Source: an uncultured Lachnospiraceae bacterium (GTDB lineage: Bacteria; Bacillota; Clostridia; Lachnospirales; Lachnospiraceae). Taken from it: 18,843 nt of DNA. The notes below the pieces were generated by a model, which was given only the letters and a program-made list of their open reading frames with translations, was not told the DNA's origin and did not search any database. The DNA lies in NCBI GenBank assembly GCA_934338765.1, contig CAKRHL010000024.1:1-18843 (forward strand), written 5' to 3'. Made by a program: the position numbers and the translations under genes. Within the stretch, counting starts at the first letter, position 1. Every line of letters begins with the position of its first letter. Below are positions 7,939 to 15,277 of this stretch, one piece after another.

Positions 7939-10900
7939 ATGAAAAATTCATTTGATCTGCAAAGGGACAGTGTACGTATACGGGAAATAGATGTTAAGGG
8001 GAATCTGAAATATTTCGAGCTGCAGCAGGATGAAAAAAAGAATCAGGAGATGTTTTGTATTGATAAGAAAAGGCTGGTCAATAAATATACTAATATTCAG
8101 AGACCGTCCATGGAGTTGCACCATTTAAGGTCAAAGAAAAACACGTTCCGTTATATAGGAAAAGATAAGGAACAGATTGCGTATACAGATGTTTATATTT
8201 GCCTTGATATGAAGGAGTTGTTTTCCTATTGTAATAAGATTGCAAGAAAGGCGAACGCACGCGGTCTAAACAAAAAAAAGCCGGGTGCCTCCAGTCTGAA
8301 AAAGGCCGGAAAATATAAGGAAATTTTAAATCGTTTGTATGCCGATGGATTTTATGTGGTCAATGAAAAAGAAAATAAACGGGATCATTATATAGAATAC
8401 AAAAGATCAGCGAACAGTGCGAAAAAAGGAAAGCATTTATTTATTCTGGAGAGATACTATAAGCCCATGATGGAATGGACCTGGATGGGGAAACCTATGT
8501 CCCCAAAGAGAGAGAAATGTAACCTCACGGATGCGAAGGCATATGAAACTCTTGTGTGCAGCAATCTGATCGGGACCGTACAGATCGATCCGGAGCAGGT
8601 ACTGGTGGTTGATGATATCAGGCATAATATAAAAGCAGGGTTAAGCGAAGAAGAAAAGGAAAAATATGCCACATATGCAGATGAGGTCACCTTATTTAAA
8701 ATGGAGCATTTCAGTTTTTTGGATGTAACGAAGAAGGCGGACAGTGATGTGGAGAATGTTGTATTTGACGGAGAATCGTTGCTGGACCAGAGTATTTTTC
8801 GGGAGAATGAATGTGAGGATAAGGGAATGATGCTCCTGAGGAATTTTTTCTTTAAATCCTGTGCTTTTCAGACAAAGATTCAAGAGTATTATAAAGATTA
8901 TTTTGATGAACATTATCCGGATGGGGATTATGAAGAATTTCAGATTACGGATTATTTCGGTCATAAAATTTATGCAAAAAATGTTCGTCTGATCACCACA
9001 CCAAGCTCCATGAAAGTTTTAAAATTTTCTGAGCATTATGGGGACAAGATTACGGAACAAAAGGGTTTAACATTACAGGAGGCTCAAATCTATCAGGAGG
9101 ATCAGGCCTTTCAGGTCTGGAAGAATGCAGTCCGGGAGAATGGCAATTTGTTTGGGGTGGTAAAACACGAGCATGAGCCGAGAAAGGTAAGACGTTTTAC
9201 CTATCAGATGATCAATTCGATCCCTTTTACCCGGGAAGATATCATGTCTCTGCTTGAGAAGGAATTTGAGTTTGTAAAAACATTACGCGATAACACAGAG
9301 GAGTACATCAGATATGTGAGTGGCGGCAGAGATTATGGGGAAATGTATCTTTCCACAACAGATGAGTTTATATTATCAATGTATAAACGGAATCCAAAGT
9401 TTGCAGATACCAAAATATTTAAGACAAAGAGATATCGGGATATCAGTGCCTATATTGATCGGTTAAAGCAGGGGAAAATAAAGATCGCAGCGGATTATTA
9501 TACCATGTGCAGTATGCCTTTTGAGCTTCTCCGCTGGTCTTTGGGAGAGGAGATCACCTCGTCCTTATTAAAGCCCTGGGAGGTGTGTCATCAGGGATTG
9601 GAAGAGGGAACTCGTGTAACAATTTGCAGAAATCCACATATTTGTGCCGGAAATGTGGAGATGGCAACCAATAGAAAACCGAAAGAACTGGAACAATGGT
9701 TTTGTTTTGGAAACGACAGTCAACCGAAAAATATCCTGGTGCTGTCTCCGTGGAACTGGGATATAATGAATGCGTTAAATGGAGCGGATTTTGATTCGGA
9801 TGAGGTGTTGTGTATTAGAGAAAAAGTCATCACAAAACGCACGGAGGAAATCATGGCAGACCATAAAAAGAGATTTCCGATTCCCCATAACTGCGTGGAA
9901 GGAACAGCGGTTGAAAAGTGCTCCTATTATGACTGGGAGCAGCTGGAGGTGCTGGATAGCAAGCTGTCTGCAAATATGATCGGGGAGATTGTCAATCTGG
10001 CACAGGTGATCAACAGTATCTATTTTGATGGATGGAGAAACATCGAAGAGCTTGAAGACTTTGAAAACGATGTGAGGCAAGCTGGCTATGAGGAGCAGGA
10101 GGCAATCTATGATAATGTGGCACGTCTTGCTGTGATGTCGGGGATAGAGATTGATAAAGCAAAACATGATTTTGATCTGGATGTTGCCAAGGCGTATGAG
10201 TTTTTATTGAATGAGGGAGCCGGTGTATCTAGATGGGAGGGACGGAGTTATGTAACAATTGGTTCTGAGGAATATGTTCTTCAGATTACGTATCCGCGTT
10301 TTATGGAGCATCTTCGGAACCAGGGAAAGGGGAATCAGGGCTTTCGCTTCCCGGAAAATAATAAATATTCCGGCTATTTCTTTTTTGAAAGTGCCATGGA
10401 ATACCTGTATCAGGCAGTGGAAAGCAAATACACCGAAAACAGCGGAGACGCGGAAAACAGCATGCGGAGTAAAACCGTAACGATTGATCAGATCCTTGAG
10501 TTTTCCGGTGATAAAGATGACGTAAGCTCAAATTACGAACGAGTGAAGAGAGTGCTGGAATTGCTGACTAAGCTGATTCCTCCTTTGGATCATGTCAATA
10601 TCATGATATCCCGGTCCAATATGGACTGGGAGGCACTGTCAGATCGCAAGAAGTGTCTGGAACAGGACGCAGTCTGTGAATTGACGAAAAGTAATCGGGC
10701 AGCCAAGCTCACTGCAGCGGATATGAGGAAAATTCTTTACAAGATTTTTCACGACAGCAGGAGAAAAGAAGACAAAGAGGGTGTGACGAAAGAAATGGTT
10801 CTGGATCAGATAAAAAAAGAAGGAAAGCAGATAGAGATTTTTTTACTGATCCTTACGGTGCAAAAGGAAACAGCACTTTCCTTATTGGACAAGCTGAAGA

Positions 10901-11283
10901 AAATGCATGTGCATACGGATATTGATCTGGACGCCCTTGTTTCGAAACTTGGACGTGGGGATACTTATGAGTTAAGAGAGTATATTAATGGTGAAATGTG
11001 TGAGATTCTTGATTTTGACTCGGAATTACTGCACTTGTTTTCTCATGATAATGAGCTGAAAAAGTACGACGAAACTATGGTGATCAATAATGGACAGATT
11101 GACAAAATACTTCGAACCGGGCGATATGATTATACAGTAAACGAGGCCACTCTGCAGAAGCTTTTAAGACTTGTTCTGGAGCCGGAAGAAAACAGGTATT
11201 TGCATCATCATCCGTTGCTTGCGGTCAAGCTGTTATATATGGCATTTCCCAAGCAGTTTGACGAATGTATTAAAAAGTGCTAA
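7939..11283 (+). CDS. Two-barrel single-chain RNA polymerase-like protein (QDE-1/YonO type)
   Basis: A 1114-aa soluble protein. From about residue 277 the order of motifs matches the cellular RdRP/YonO superfamily. Barrel 1: DGESLLD (277-283), GMMLLRNFFFK with the conserved lysine at 306, and PSSMKVLKF (355-363). Then comes RRFTYQMINS (about 418-427). Barrel 2: VTICRNPHICAGNVE (560-574), equivalent to R-x-P-x-x-H-x-G, and NGADFDSDEV (614-623) with the three metal-binding aspartates D617, D619 and D621. Downstream are IGEIVNLAQ (681-689) and LAVMSGIEIDKAK (730-742), like the G-x-I-x-N and S-x-x-x-D-x-x-K elements of RdRPs. The first 270 residues are unrecognised. The usual DxDGD is DFDSD here. 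Start 7939 follows AAAGAGG; ATG 7918 is the alternative. An RNA-templated or DNA-templated activity cannot be told apart from sequence. Low GC suggests transfer. An RNase H gene follows. Confidence 0.82.
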   Translation: MKNSFDLQRDSVRIREIDVKGNLKYFELQQDEKKNQEMFCIDKKRLVNKYTNIQRPSMELHHLRSKKNTFRYIGKDKEQIAYTDVYICLDMKELFSYCNKIARKANARGLNKKKPGASSLKKAGKYKEILNRLYADGFYVVNEKENKRDHYIEYKRSANSAKKGKHLFILERYYKPMMEWTWMGKPMSPKREKCNLTDAKAYETLVCSNLIGTVQIDPEQVLVVDDIRHNIKAGLSEEEKEKYATYADEVTLFKMEHFSFLDVTKKADSDVENVVFDGESLLDQSIFRENECEDKGMMLLRNFFFKSCAFQTKIQEYYKDYFDEHYPDGDYEEFQITDYFGHKIYAKNVRLITTPSSMKVLKFSEHYGDKITEQKGLTLQEAQIYQEDQAFQVWKNAVRENGNLFGVVKHEHEPRKVRRFTYQMINSIPFTREDIMSLLEKEFEFVKTLRDNTEEYIRYVSGGRDYGEMYLSTTDEFILSMYKRNPKFADTKIFKTKRYRDISAYIDRLKQGKIKIAADYYTMCSMPFELLRWSLGEEITSSLLKPWEVCHQGLEEGTRVTICRNPHICAGNVEMATNRKPKELEQWFCFGNDSQPKNILVLSPWNWDIMNALNGADFDSDEVLCIREKVITKRTEEIMADHKKRFPIPHNCVEGTAVEKCSYYDWEQLEVLDSKLSANMIGEIVNLAQVINSIYFDGWRNIEELEDFENDVRQAGYEEQEAIYDNVARLAVMSGIEIDKAKHDFDLDVAKAYEFLLNEGAGVSRWEGRSYVTIGSEEYVLQITYPRFMEHLRNQGKGNQGFRFPENNKYSGYFFFESAMEYLYQAVESKYTENSGDAENSMRSKTVTIDQILEFSGDKDDVSSNYERVKRVLELLTKLIPPLDHVNIMISRSNMDWEALSDRKKCLEQDAVCELTKSNRAAKLTAADMRKILYKIFHDSRRKEDKEGVTKEMVLDQIKKEGKQIEIFLLILTVQKETALSLLDKLKKMHVHTDIDLDALVSKLGRGDTYELREYINGEMCEILDFDSELLHLFSHDNELKKYDETMVINNGQIDKILRTGRYDYTVNEATLQKLLRLVLEPEENRYLHHHPLLAVKLLYMAFPKQFDECIKKC

Positions 11284-11315
11284 AAAACGAAAAAAAATGG
11301 AAAAAAATATCGGGT

Positions 11316-11361
11316 AAAATCCAGCAAACCATTGTATTTTCAGTGGTTTGCTGGATTTTTT
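11316..11361 (+). terminator. Strong terminator after the polymerase-like gene
   Basis: A perfect 16-bp stem AAAATCCAGCAAACCA / TGGTTTGCTGGATTTT with a 12-nt loop, then more T. It would uncouple the polymerase transcript from the RNase H operon. Confidence 0.9.
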
Positions 11362-11389
11362 GTATTCACGCAAATGAAAACCATAATAT
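11360..11389 (+). promoter_or_regulatory. Possible promoter of the RNase H-ClpP-coupling-ATPase operon
   Basis: TTGTAT (11360-11365) is followed after 16 nt by CATAAT (11382-11387), or after 18 nt by TAATAT (11384-11389). It is a moderate match, but some promoter is needed because a strong terminator lies just upstream. Confidence 0.4.
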
Positions 11390-11428
11390 AAATCATTGTT
11401 TTAATTTTTGAAAGGACAGGTGATTTTT

Positions 11429-12418
11429 ATGATGAAATCAGCCAGACAGAAAACAAAGGCAGCAGTCAAGTGGTACGGAGTAAGAAAGGGAAAAAGAACC
11501 GGTGTAAAGAGAATGACTTATAAAGAGGCCGAGACTTGGAAAATGAAGCAGTTCAAAAGTTTTAATTGTGAAGAAGATGCCCGGAAATATGCGGAAGTAG
11601 AAAACGTGGAAGAAATTGACTGGAATGAAGTACAGGCGATTGCTTATGTGGACGGTAGTCTTAATTTTGACACTGAGACAATAAATGAGGATGAGAAATA
11701 TGCGTCCTACGGGCTGATCCTTTATGTCAGGGACAGAAAAGAGCCGTTTTATGTGGAGAGTGGACGTATGCAGGACGGGACAGAAAAGAAGGGAGATAAA
11801 CGAAATCTGAGCGTAAGCCGATACGATATGGCCGGTCATTATGTGGATCGGAACCGGATGAAGGCTGATCCGGGCAGAGAAAATGTCTGGTATACCGATG
11901 TGTTTCAGGGCAGGGAGAACAAACACGGATTTGTTACGGCATCCTGGTCTGATGCTTCCGAGGGATTTGGCGCATACAGGGCCATGCAGATCTGCTTTGA
12001 AGAGCTGGAGCTTGACCGGATTGCGATCGTATATGATCATCAGGCGCTCTGGGACATTTGTTTTGATCCAAATCAGAACAAAAATGTACCTTATTTTGTT
12101 GGTAATTACTTTAAAAAATGGGATGAAAAGGGCAAAAAGATTCATTTCATTGAAGTAAATTCCCATGACAGAGGGGATTATGAAAAGACGGATCCGCTCT
12201 TTGTTCATGGTGTTTTTAACGACTGTGTGGATATGCTGGCAAAGGCGGAAACAAAGAAAAATCCTATTGGTGCTTCGGAAAACCGGAATGCAGTTAAGGT
12301 CATCGACAGCATTCATGACATGACGAAAAATGATATCAGTGTTCGACGAATGCAGGCGAGACAATATGTCGCAGCGGTGACAGAAAAGATAAACCCTTTT
12401 GATGAGATGATGAAATGA
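11429..12418 (+). CDS. RNase HI-like protein with hybrid-binding N-terminal domain
   Basis: A 329-aa protein. Residues about 14-56 (KWYGVRKGKRTG ... QFKSFNCEEDARKYAE) match the RNA:DNA-hybrid-binding (viroplasmin-type) domain found at the N-terminus of many RNases H. The RNase H fold follows. D75 in AYVDGS, a probable E178 in SEGFGAYRAM, D203 in VYDHQAL, H246 in NSHDRGD and D268 in NDCVDMLAKA give a full set of metal-binding residues. Between strand 2 and the E178 helix there is an insert of roughly 60-70 residues (about 112-175) that ordinary RNase HI lacks. The tail (about 280-329) is unrecognised. Start 11429 is set by AGGTGAT just upstream. It likely cleaves RNA in RNA:DNA hybrids. Its position after the polymerase-like gene suggests a shared nucleic-acid pathway, though a terminator separates them. 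Confidence 0.85.
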   Translation: MMKSARQKTKAAVKWYGVRKGKRTGVKRMTYKEAETWKMKQFKSFNCEEDARKYAEVENVEEIDWNEVQAIAYVDGSLNFDTETINEDEKYASYGLILYVRDRKEPFYVESGRMQDGTEKKGDKRNLSVSRYDMAGHYVDRNRMKADPGRENVWYTDVFQGRENKHGFVTASWSDASEGFGAYRAMQICFEELELDRIAIVYDHQALWDICFDPNQNKNVPYFVGNYFKKWDEKGKKIHFIEVNSHDRGDYEKTDPLFVHGVFNDCVDMLAKAETKKNPIGASENRNAVKVIDSIHDMTKNDISVRRMQARQYVAAVTEKINPFDEMMK

Positions 12419-12468
12419 TAACTCTGAGATCCGGAAATTGTTTTGCAGAAGAAAGCGAGGTAAGTGAT

Positions 12469-13056
12469 ATGAATTACATTACAACACCTAATATCATCAA
12501 GGAGACCAACCGTGGCTATGATTCATACCGCATTATTGATGAAATGTTATCCCATCGCGAAATTCAGTGCGTGGGAGAGATCAATGCGGATTCTGTTTAT
12601 TCACTGATCATGCAGCTGCAGCATCTGTACCGGGAGGATCCGGAAGCAGAGATCACCATGTACATTAACAGTCCGGGAGGGGAGGTGAACAGCGGACTGG
12701 CATTGTACGACATTATGCAGGCGATCAAGGCACCGATCCGCACAGTATGTGTGGGGATGGCGGCCAGCATGGCATCCATTTTATTTGCGGCGGGAGACCG
12801 TCGGGAGATCCTGCCTCACGCTGCGGTGATGATCCATGATCCCCTGATCCCGGGCGGCGTCGGGGGAAGCGCGCTGAGGATCCGGTCTCTCAGCGACGAT
12901 CTTATGAGAACCCGTACTTTGATCGCAGAGATCCTTGCGAAGCATACAGGAAAATCGGTTGAGGAGATTTACGAAAAGACGGCCACCGACACCTTCTTTT
13001 ATGGTGAGGATGCTGTTGCGTACGGACTGGCAGACAATGTGATCACAAGCTTATAA
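12469..13056 (+). CDS. ClpP-family serine protease (accessory paralogue)
   Basis: A 195-aa protein of normal ClpP length and fold pattern: YINSPGGEVNSGLALYD (65-81), catalytic S100 in GMAASMAS, H123 in MIHDPL and D174 in TATDTFF, then YGLADNVI at the C-terminus. Housekeeping ClpP usually has HQP and a GQATDIEI-like handle segment; here these are HDP and a Gly/Arg-rich GGVGGSALRIRS, so this is a divergent paralogue. Start 12469 has GAGG 8 nt upstream. The gene lies 50 bp after the RNase H gene and 12 bp before the coupling ATPase, clearly in their operon, so it probably serves that system rather than general proteolysis. Whether it uses a Clp ATPase is unknown; no ATPase subunit of the ClpX/ClpC type is in the window. 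Phage-type head maturation protease is an alternative, but no capsid genes are present. Confidence 0.9.
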   Translation: MNYITTPNIIKETNRGYDSYRIIDEMLSHREIQCVGEINADSVYSLIMQLQHLYREDPEAEITMYINSPGGEVNSGLALYDIMQAIKAPIRTVCVGMAASMASILFAAGDRREILPHAAVMIHDPLIPGGVGGSALRIRSLSDDLMRTRTLIAEILAKHTGKSVEEIYEKTATDTFFYGEDAVAYGLADNVITSL

Positions 13057-13068
13057 GGAGGGAAAACT

Positions 13069-14468
13069 ATGAATTCTAAACGTTATTTAACAAACGGTTA
13101 CACCATTTCTAACAATTCTTATGAAACCAGACTCAATAACAATGATCTTGTCTGCGGTGCTACAGGCTGTGGCAAGACCAGAGGTTACGTGATCCCAAAT
13201 CTCCGGATGGCAGAGCAGAGCATGATCGTCTGCGATACCAAGGGGGTGCTTTACGGAGAGTATGAGCAGGAGCTGCGGCAGAAGGGTTATGAGGTCCTCA
13301 ATATTGACTTGTTTCGGAAAGCAGTCCCTGTGGCTACAATCCGTTTCGTTACATCCGCAAGAATACACAGACGGGGCTTTACCGGGAAGATGATATTTAC
13401 CGGGTGGCGTCGGTCCTCTGTCCTGTTGAGCATAAGGACGATGTGTTTTGGGAGCAGGCAGCCAAAATGTTTCTGGCGGCTCTGATCGCATATACCTTAG
13501 AGGCATTACCGGAAGAATATCATACCTTTGAGACAGTGCGAAAACTTTCTGTCATTATGGGGCAGGAAAGGGAGCAGGCAGCCATTGTGCATGAAGCAGA
13601 CAAATATCTGAGATCCAGAGTCCAAAAGGAATATATGGTAAAATTCCGAAAAGTCACGGACCGGACCGATGAAAATGGAAAAGATGTCTATTTGATGAGT
13701 CAGGCTGAAATTGCAGATGTGCTCGGGGAACACCGGAGACAGCCGTATACTTATCGTCATATGATCGATGAGCTGAAGGAAAGAAATCCCGATTCCATTG
13801 CCGTCAAAATATATAATACCTTTAAGGCGACGGCGAATGCGGAAAAAATGTATGCTTCCATTCTTGGAATTATTGCGGAGAAACTGGCAGTTGTAGTAGG
13901 AAATGAGCAGGTTGCATTGTACCGTCATAAGAAGCAGATTGATTTTGAAGAATTTGGAAAGAGAAAGATGATGCTGTTTCTGACGGTCAGTGACTCCGAC
14001 CGCACCAAGGATGTGCTTGTCAACATGCTCTATTCCCAAGCTCTTTCCACGCTGATGCAGTGTGCAGACCAAAATCCAAAACACCGTCTGGAGATGCCGG
14101 TGCGGCTGATCCTGGATGATTTTGCGGCAGGGGCGGTCATTCCGGATTTTGACAATATCATTTCGGTGATCCGTTCCCGTGAGATATCTGTCAGCGTGAT
14201 CATTCAGAGCGTCACCCAGCTTTATGATAAATACGGAGTATATAAAGCGGCAACGATCCTGAATAACTGTGATCACATGATCTATCTGGGGGGACAGGAT
14301 CTGGACACGGCTGAATATGTAGCCCGGAGAACCAATAAAACGCTGTCATCTATCATAGAGCAGCCGTTAAACGCAACGTATCTTCTGGAAAGAGGAAGAA
14401 AGGCAGTTTATCTGCCGGGAGAAGATGTCATTACAATGCAGAAAGGTGGAATGTCTTATGAAAAATAG
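13069..14468 (+). pseudogene. TraG/VirD4-type coupling ATPase, frameshifted
   Basis: Together the two frames encode a soluble coupling-protein-like ATPase of about 466 aa. The first frame (13069 to about 13320) has Walker A GATGCGKT (30-37) and VCDTKG (54-59). The second (from about 13320 to 14468) continues with CGYNPFRYIRKN, ILDDFAAG (Walker B), IRSREISVSVIIQSVTQL and NNCDHMIYLGGQDLDTAEYV, all in family order. A single missing base near 13309-13325 splits it; I see no slippery heptamer, so mutation or sequence error is likelier than programmed frameshifting. No N-terminal membrane helices are present, unlike typical VirD4. Relatives link DNA-relaxase complexes to type IV secretion channels, but no relaxase or channel gene is in the window. 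AAGGAGG precedes the start, 12 bp after clpP. Confidence 0.82.
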
Positions 14469-14796
14469 TCAGGAAATTAATAGAGCAGTAGAGGAAACAC
14501 CACGTCTTTTCCGAAATTGTGTTACCGTATGTCTGAATGAGATAGAACAGGAAGAGAGGGAGCACGGAGAATTTGCCTCCGTAGACGATTTTATTGACCG
14601 GATGCTGGCAGCCCATATGGATATCCATGGGTTTACAGTGGCAGCAAAATATCTTCCACTTCGGTTTCCGGGGAACGGAGATGCCGGCATGCTTCGTGCG
14701 GTTCTGGCTCTTCGGGGTTATGACCCAGATTATATGGAGGCTCCAAGGATACAAACTTATGTGAAATATCCGGCAGATGAGGATCCTTTTAATTAA
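14458..14796 (+). CDS. 112-aa protein of unknown function overlapping the coupling ATPase
   Basis: I do not recognise this protein. It is soluble, acidic and predicted mostly helical in the first half (NEIEQEEREHGEFASVDDFI), with no cysteine motif or membrane segment. The start at 14458 overlaps the end of the ATPase gene by 11 bp and has AAGGTGG at the right distance, so its translation is probably coupled to it. That tight overlap suggests a partner or adaptor of the ATPase. Upstream in-frame codons at 14425 lie inside the ATPase and have no better site. It is the last gene of the 11429-14796 operon. Confidence 0.75.
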   Translation: MKNSQEINRAVEETPRLFRNCVTVCLNEIEQEEREHGEFASVDDFIDRMLAAHMDIHGFTVAAKYLPLRFPGNGDAGMLRAVLALRGYDPDYMEAPRIQTYVKYPADEDPFN

Positions 14797-14802
14797 ATAA
14801 AA

Positions 14803-14829
14803 CCCCGGGGGGGAAGACCACCTCCGGGG
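14803..14829 (-). terminator. Terminator of the 47-aa membrane peptide gene
   Basis: CCCCGG (14803-14808) pairs with CCGGGG (14824-14829), with further G-C pairs inside. On the minus strand it is followed by TTTTATTT, so it works for the minus-strand gene. On the plus strand it has no T-run but may still slow transcription after the 112-aa gene. Confidence 0.7.
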
Positions 14830-14847
14830 CCGGAATCCTCTATACCA

Positions 14848-14991
14848 TTAATCGTACAGAGAAATATGATATCTGAGACTTCTGTAGATCTTGTAAATGA
14901 TGACACCGATCATTCCTACAACGGTGCCTCCTACAAGTGTAATTCCAAACAGTCCACAAATTCCTAATAAAATCATACCTAATATATTCAT
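14848..14991 (-). CDS. 47-aa small membrane protein
   Basis: A short minus-strand gene starting MNILGMILLGICGLFG and ending in a basic, aromatic tail (YKIYRSLRYHISLYD). Residues 3-32 form one long hydrophobic, glycine-rich membrane segment, or two short ones with a turn. AGGTGAT lies 5 nt before the ATG, a very good ribosome binding site, and a minus-strand terminator follows 19 bp after the stop; both argue that it is real despite its size. Positive charges after the segment suggest the N-terminus faces out. Function is unknown; possibilities include a holin-like, toxin or membrane-protein regulator role, none proven. I recognise no family. Confidence 0.72.
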   Translation of the reverse strand: MNILGMILLGICGLFGITLVGGTVVGMIGVIIYKIYRSLRYHISLYD

Positions 14992-15026
14992 TTTTAATCA
15001 CCTTTTTTTACAAATTTTTATAAAAG

Positions 15027-15050
15027 GCCTGCAGCCTGATGACTGCAGGC
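15027..15050 (-). terminator. Hairpin GCCTGCAG-N8-CTGCAGGC, possible minus-strand terminator
   Basis: A perfect 8-bp stem. On the minus strand it is followed by CTTTTATAAAAATTT, a loose T-tract, so it could end the transcript of the 139-aa protein gene. It also lies just upstream of the 47-aa gene. Confidence 0.45.
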
Positions 15051-15063
15051 GCAGTTTTCATTG

Positions 15064-15100
15064 AAGAGGATCTGTTGAAGTGCAGCAGACCTCTTTTTCT
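15064..15100 (+). terminator. Possible plus-strand terminator
   Basis: AAGAGG-a-TCTG pairs with CAGACCTCTT with one bulged base and an 11-nt loop, then TTTCT. It could stop plus-strand read-through from the 11429-14796 operon. Confidence 0.45.
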
Positions 15101-15277
15101 GTATAAAAACGGACTCTCTGTCACAGCTTCTCCAATTCTGTTACAGAGAAATATTTCGTTTATCTTATTTCATACCTTCTAAGGATTTTTATTTTCATTT
15201 TTCATACCGGAATTTTCATACAGAAATAAACCTCTTTCTCCCAAAAGAAGTCTGTGTTGTTAGAAATAATGAATATA

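Larger units (their letters stand above)
15002..15277. other. Spacer of about 275 bp with hairpins and a short repeat, no gene
   Basis: I see no convincing coding sequence. The spacer holds two hairpins (listed separately) and an AT-rich stretch with three copies of TTTCATAC (15168-15175, 15200-15207, 15214-15221). A 47-codon open frame from 15039 has no ribosome binding site and starts inside a hairpin, so I leave it out. Confidence 0.5.

Noticed and set aside
7939..11283. Ordinary RNA polymerase beta-prime subunit
   Set aside because: Both barrels seem to lie in one chain, the motif wording is RdRP-like (RNPHICAG, DFDSD), and the gene is not beside rpoB.
11438..12364. Minus-strand 308-aa open frame
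   Set aside because: Mirror of the RNase H gene. Composition is that of a reversed coding frame, and the plus strand carries the catalytic motifs.
13300..13335. Programmed -1 frameshifting in the coupling ATPase
   Set aside because: No X-XXY-YYZ heptamer in the right phase and no obvious downstream stem; mutation or read error is simpler.
13506..14276. Minus-strand 256-aa open frame
   Set aside because: Shadow of the coupling ATPase, whose Walker B and later motifs are on the plus strand.
15039..15182. 47-codon plus-strand open frame
   Set aside because: Starts within a hairpin, has no Shine-Dalgarno sequence, and spans a likely terminator.
7868..15277. Attachment sites or prophage ends
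   Set aside because: No matching direct repeats, integrase, tRNA or capsid genes found by eye; the ClpP alone does not make it a prophage.
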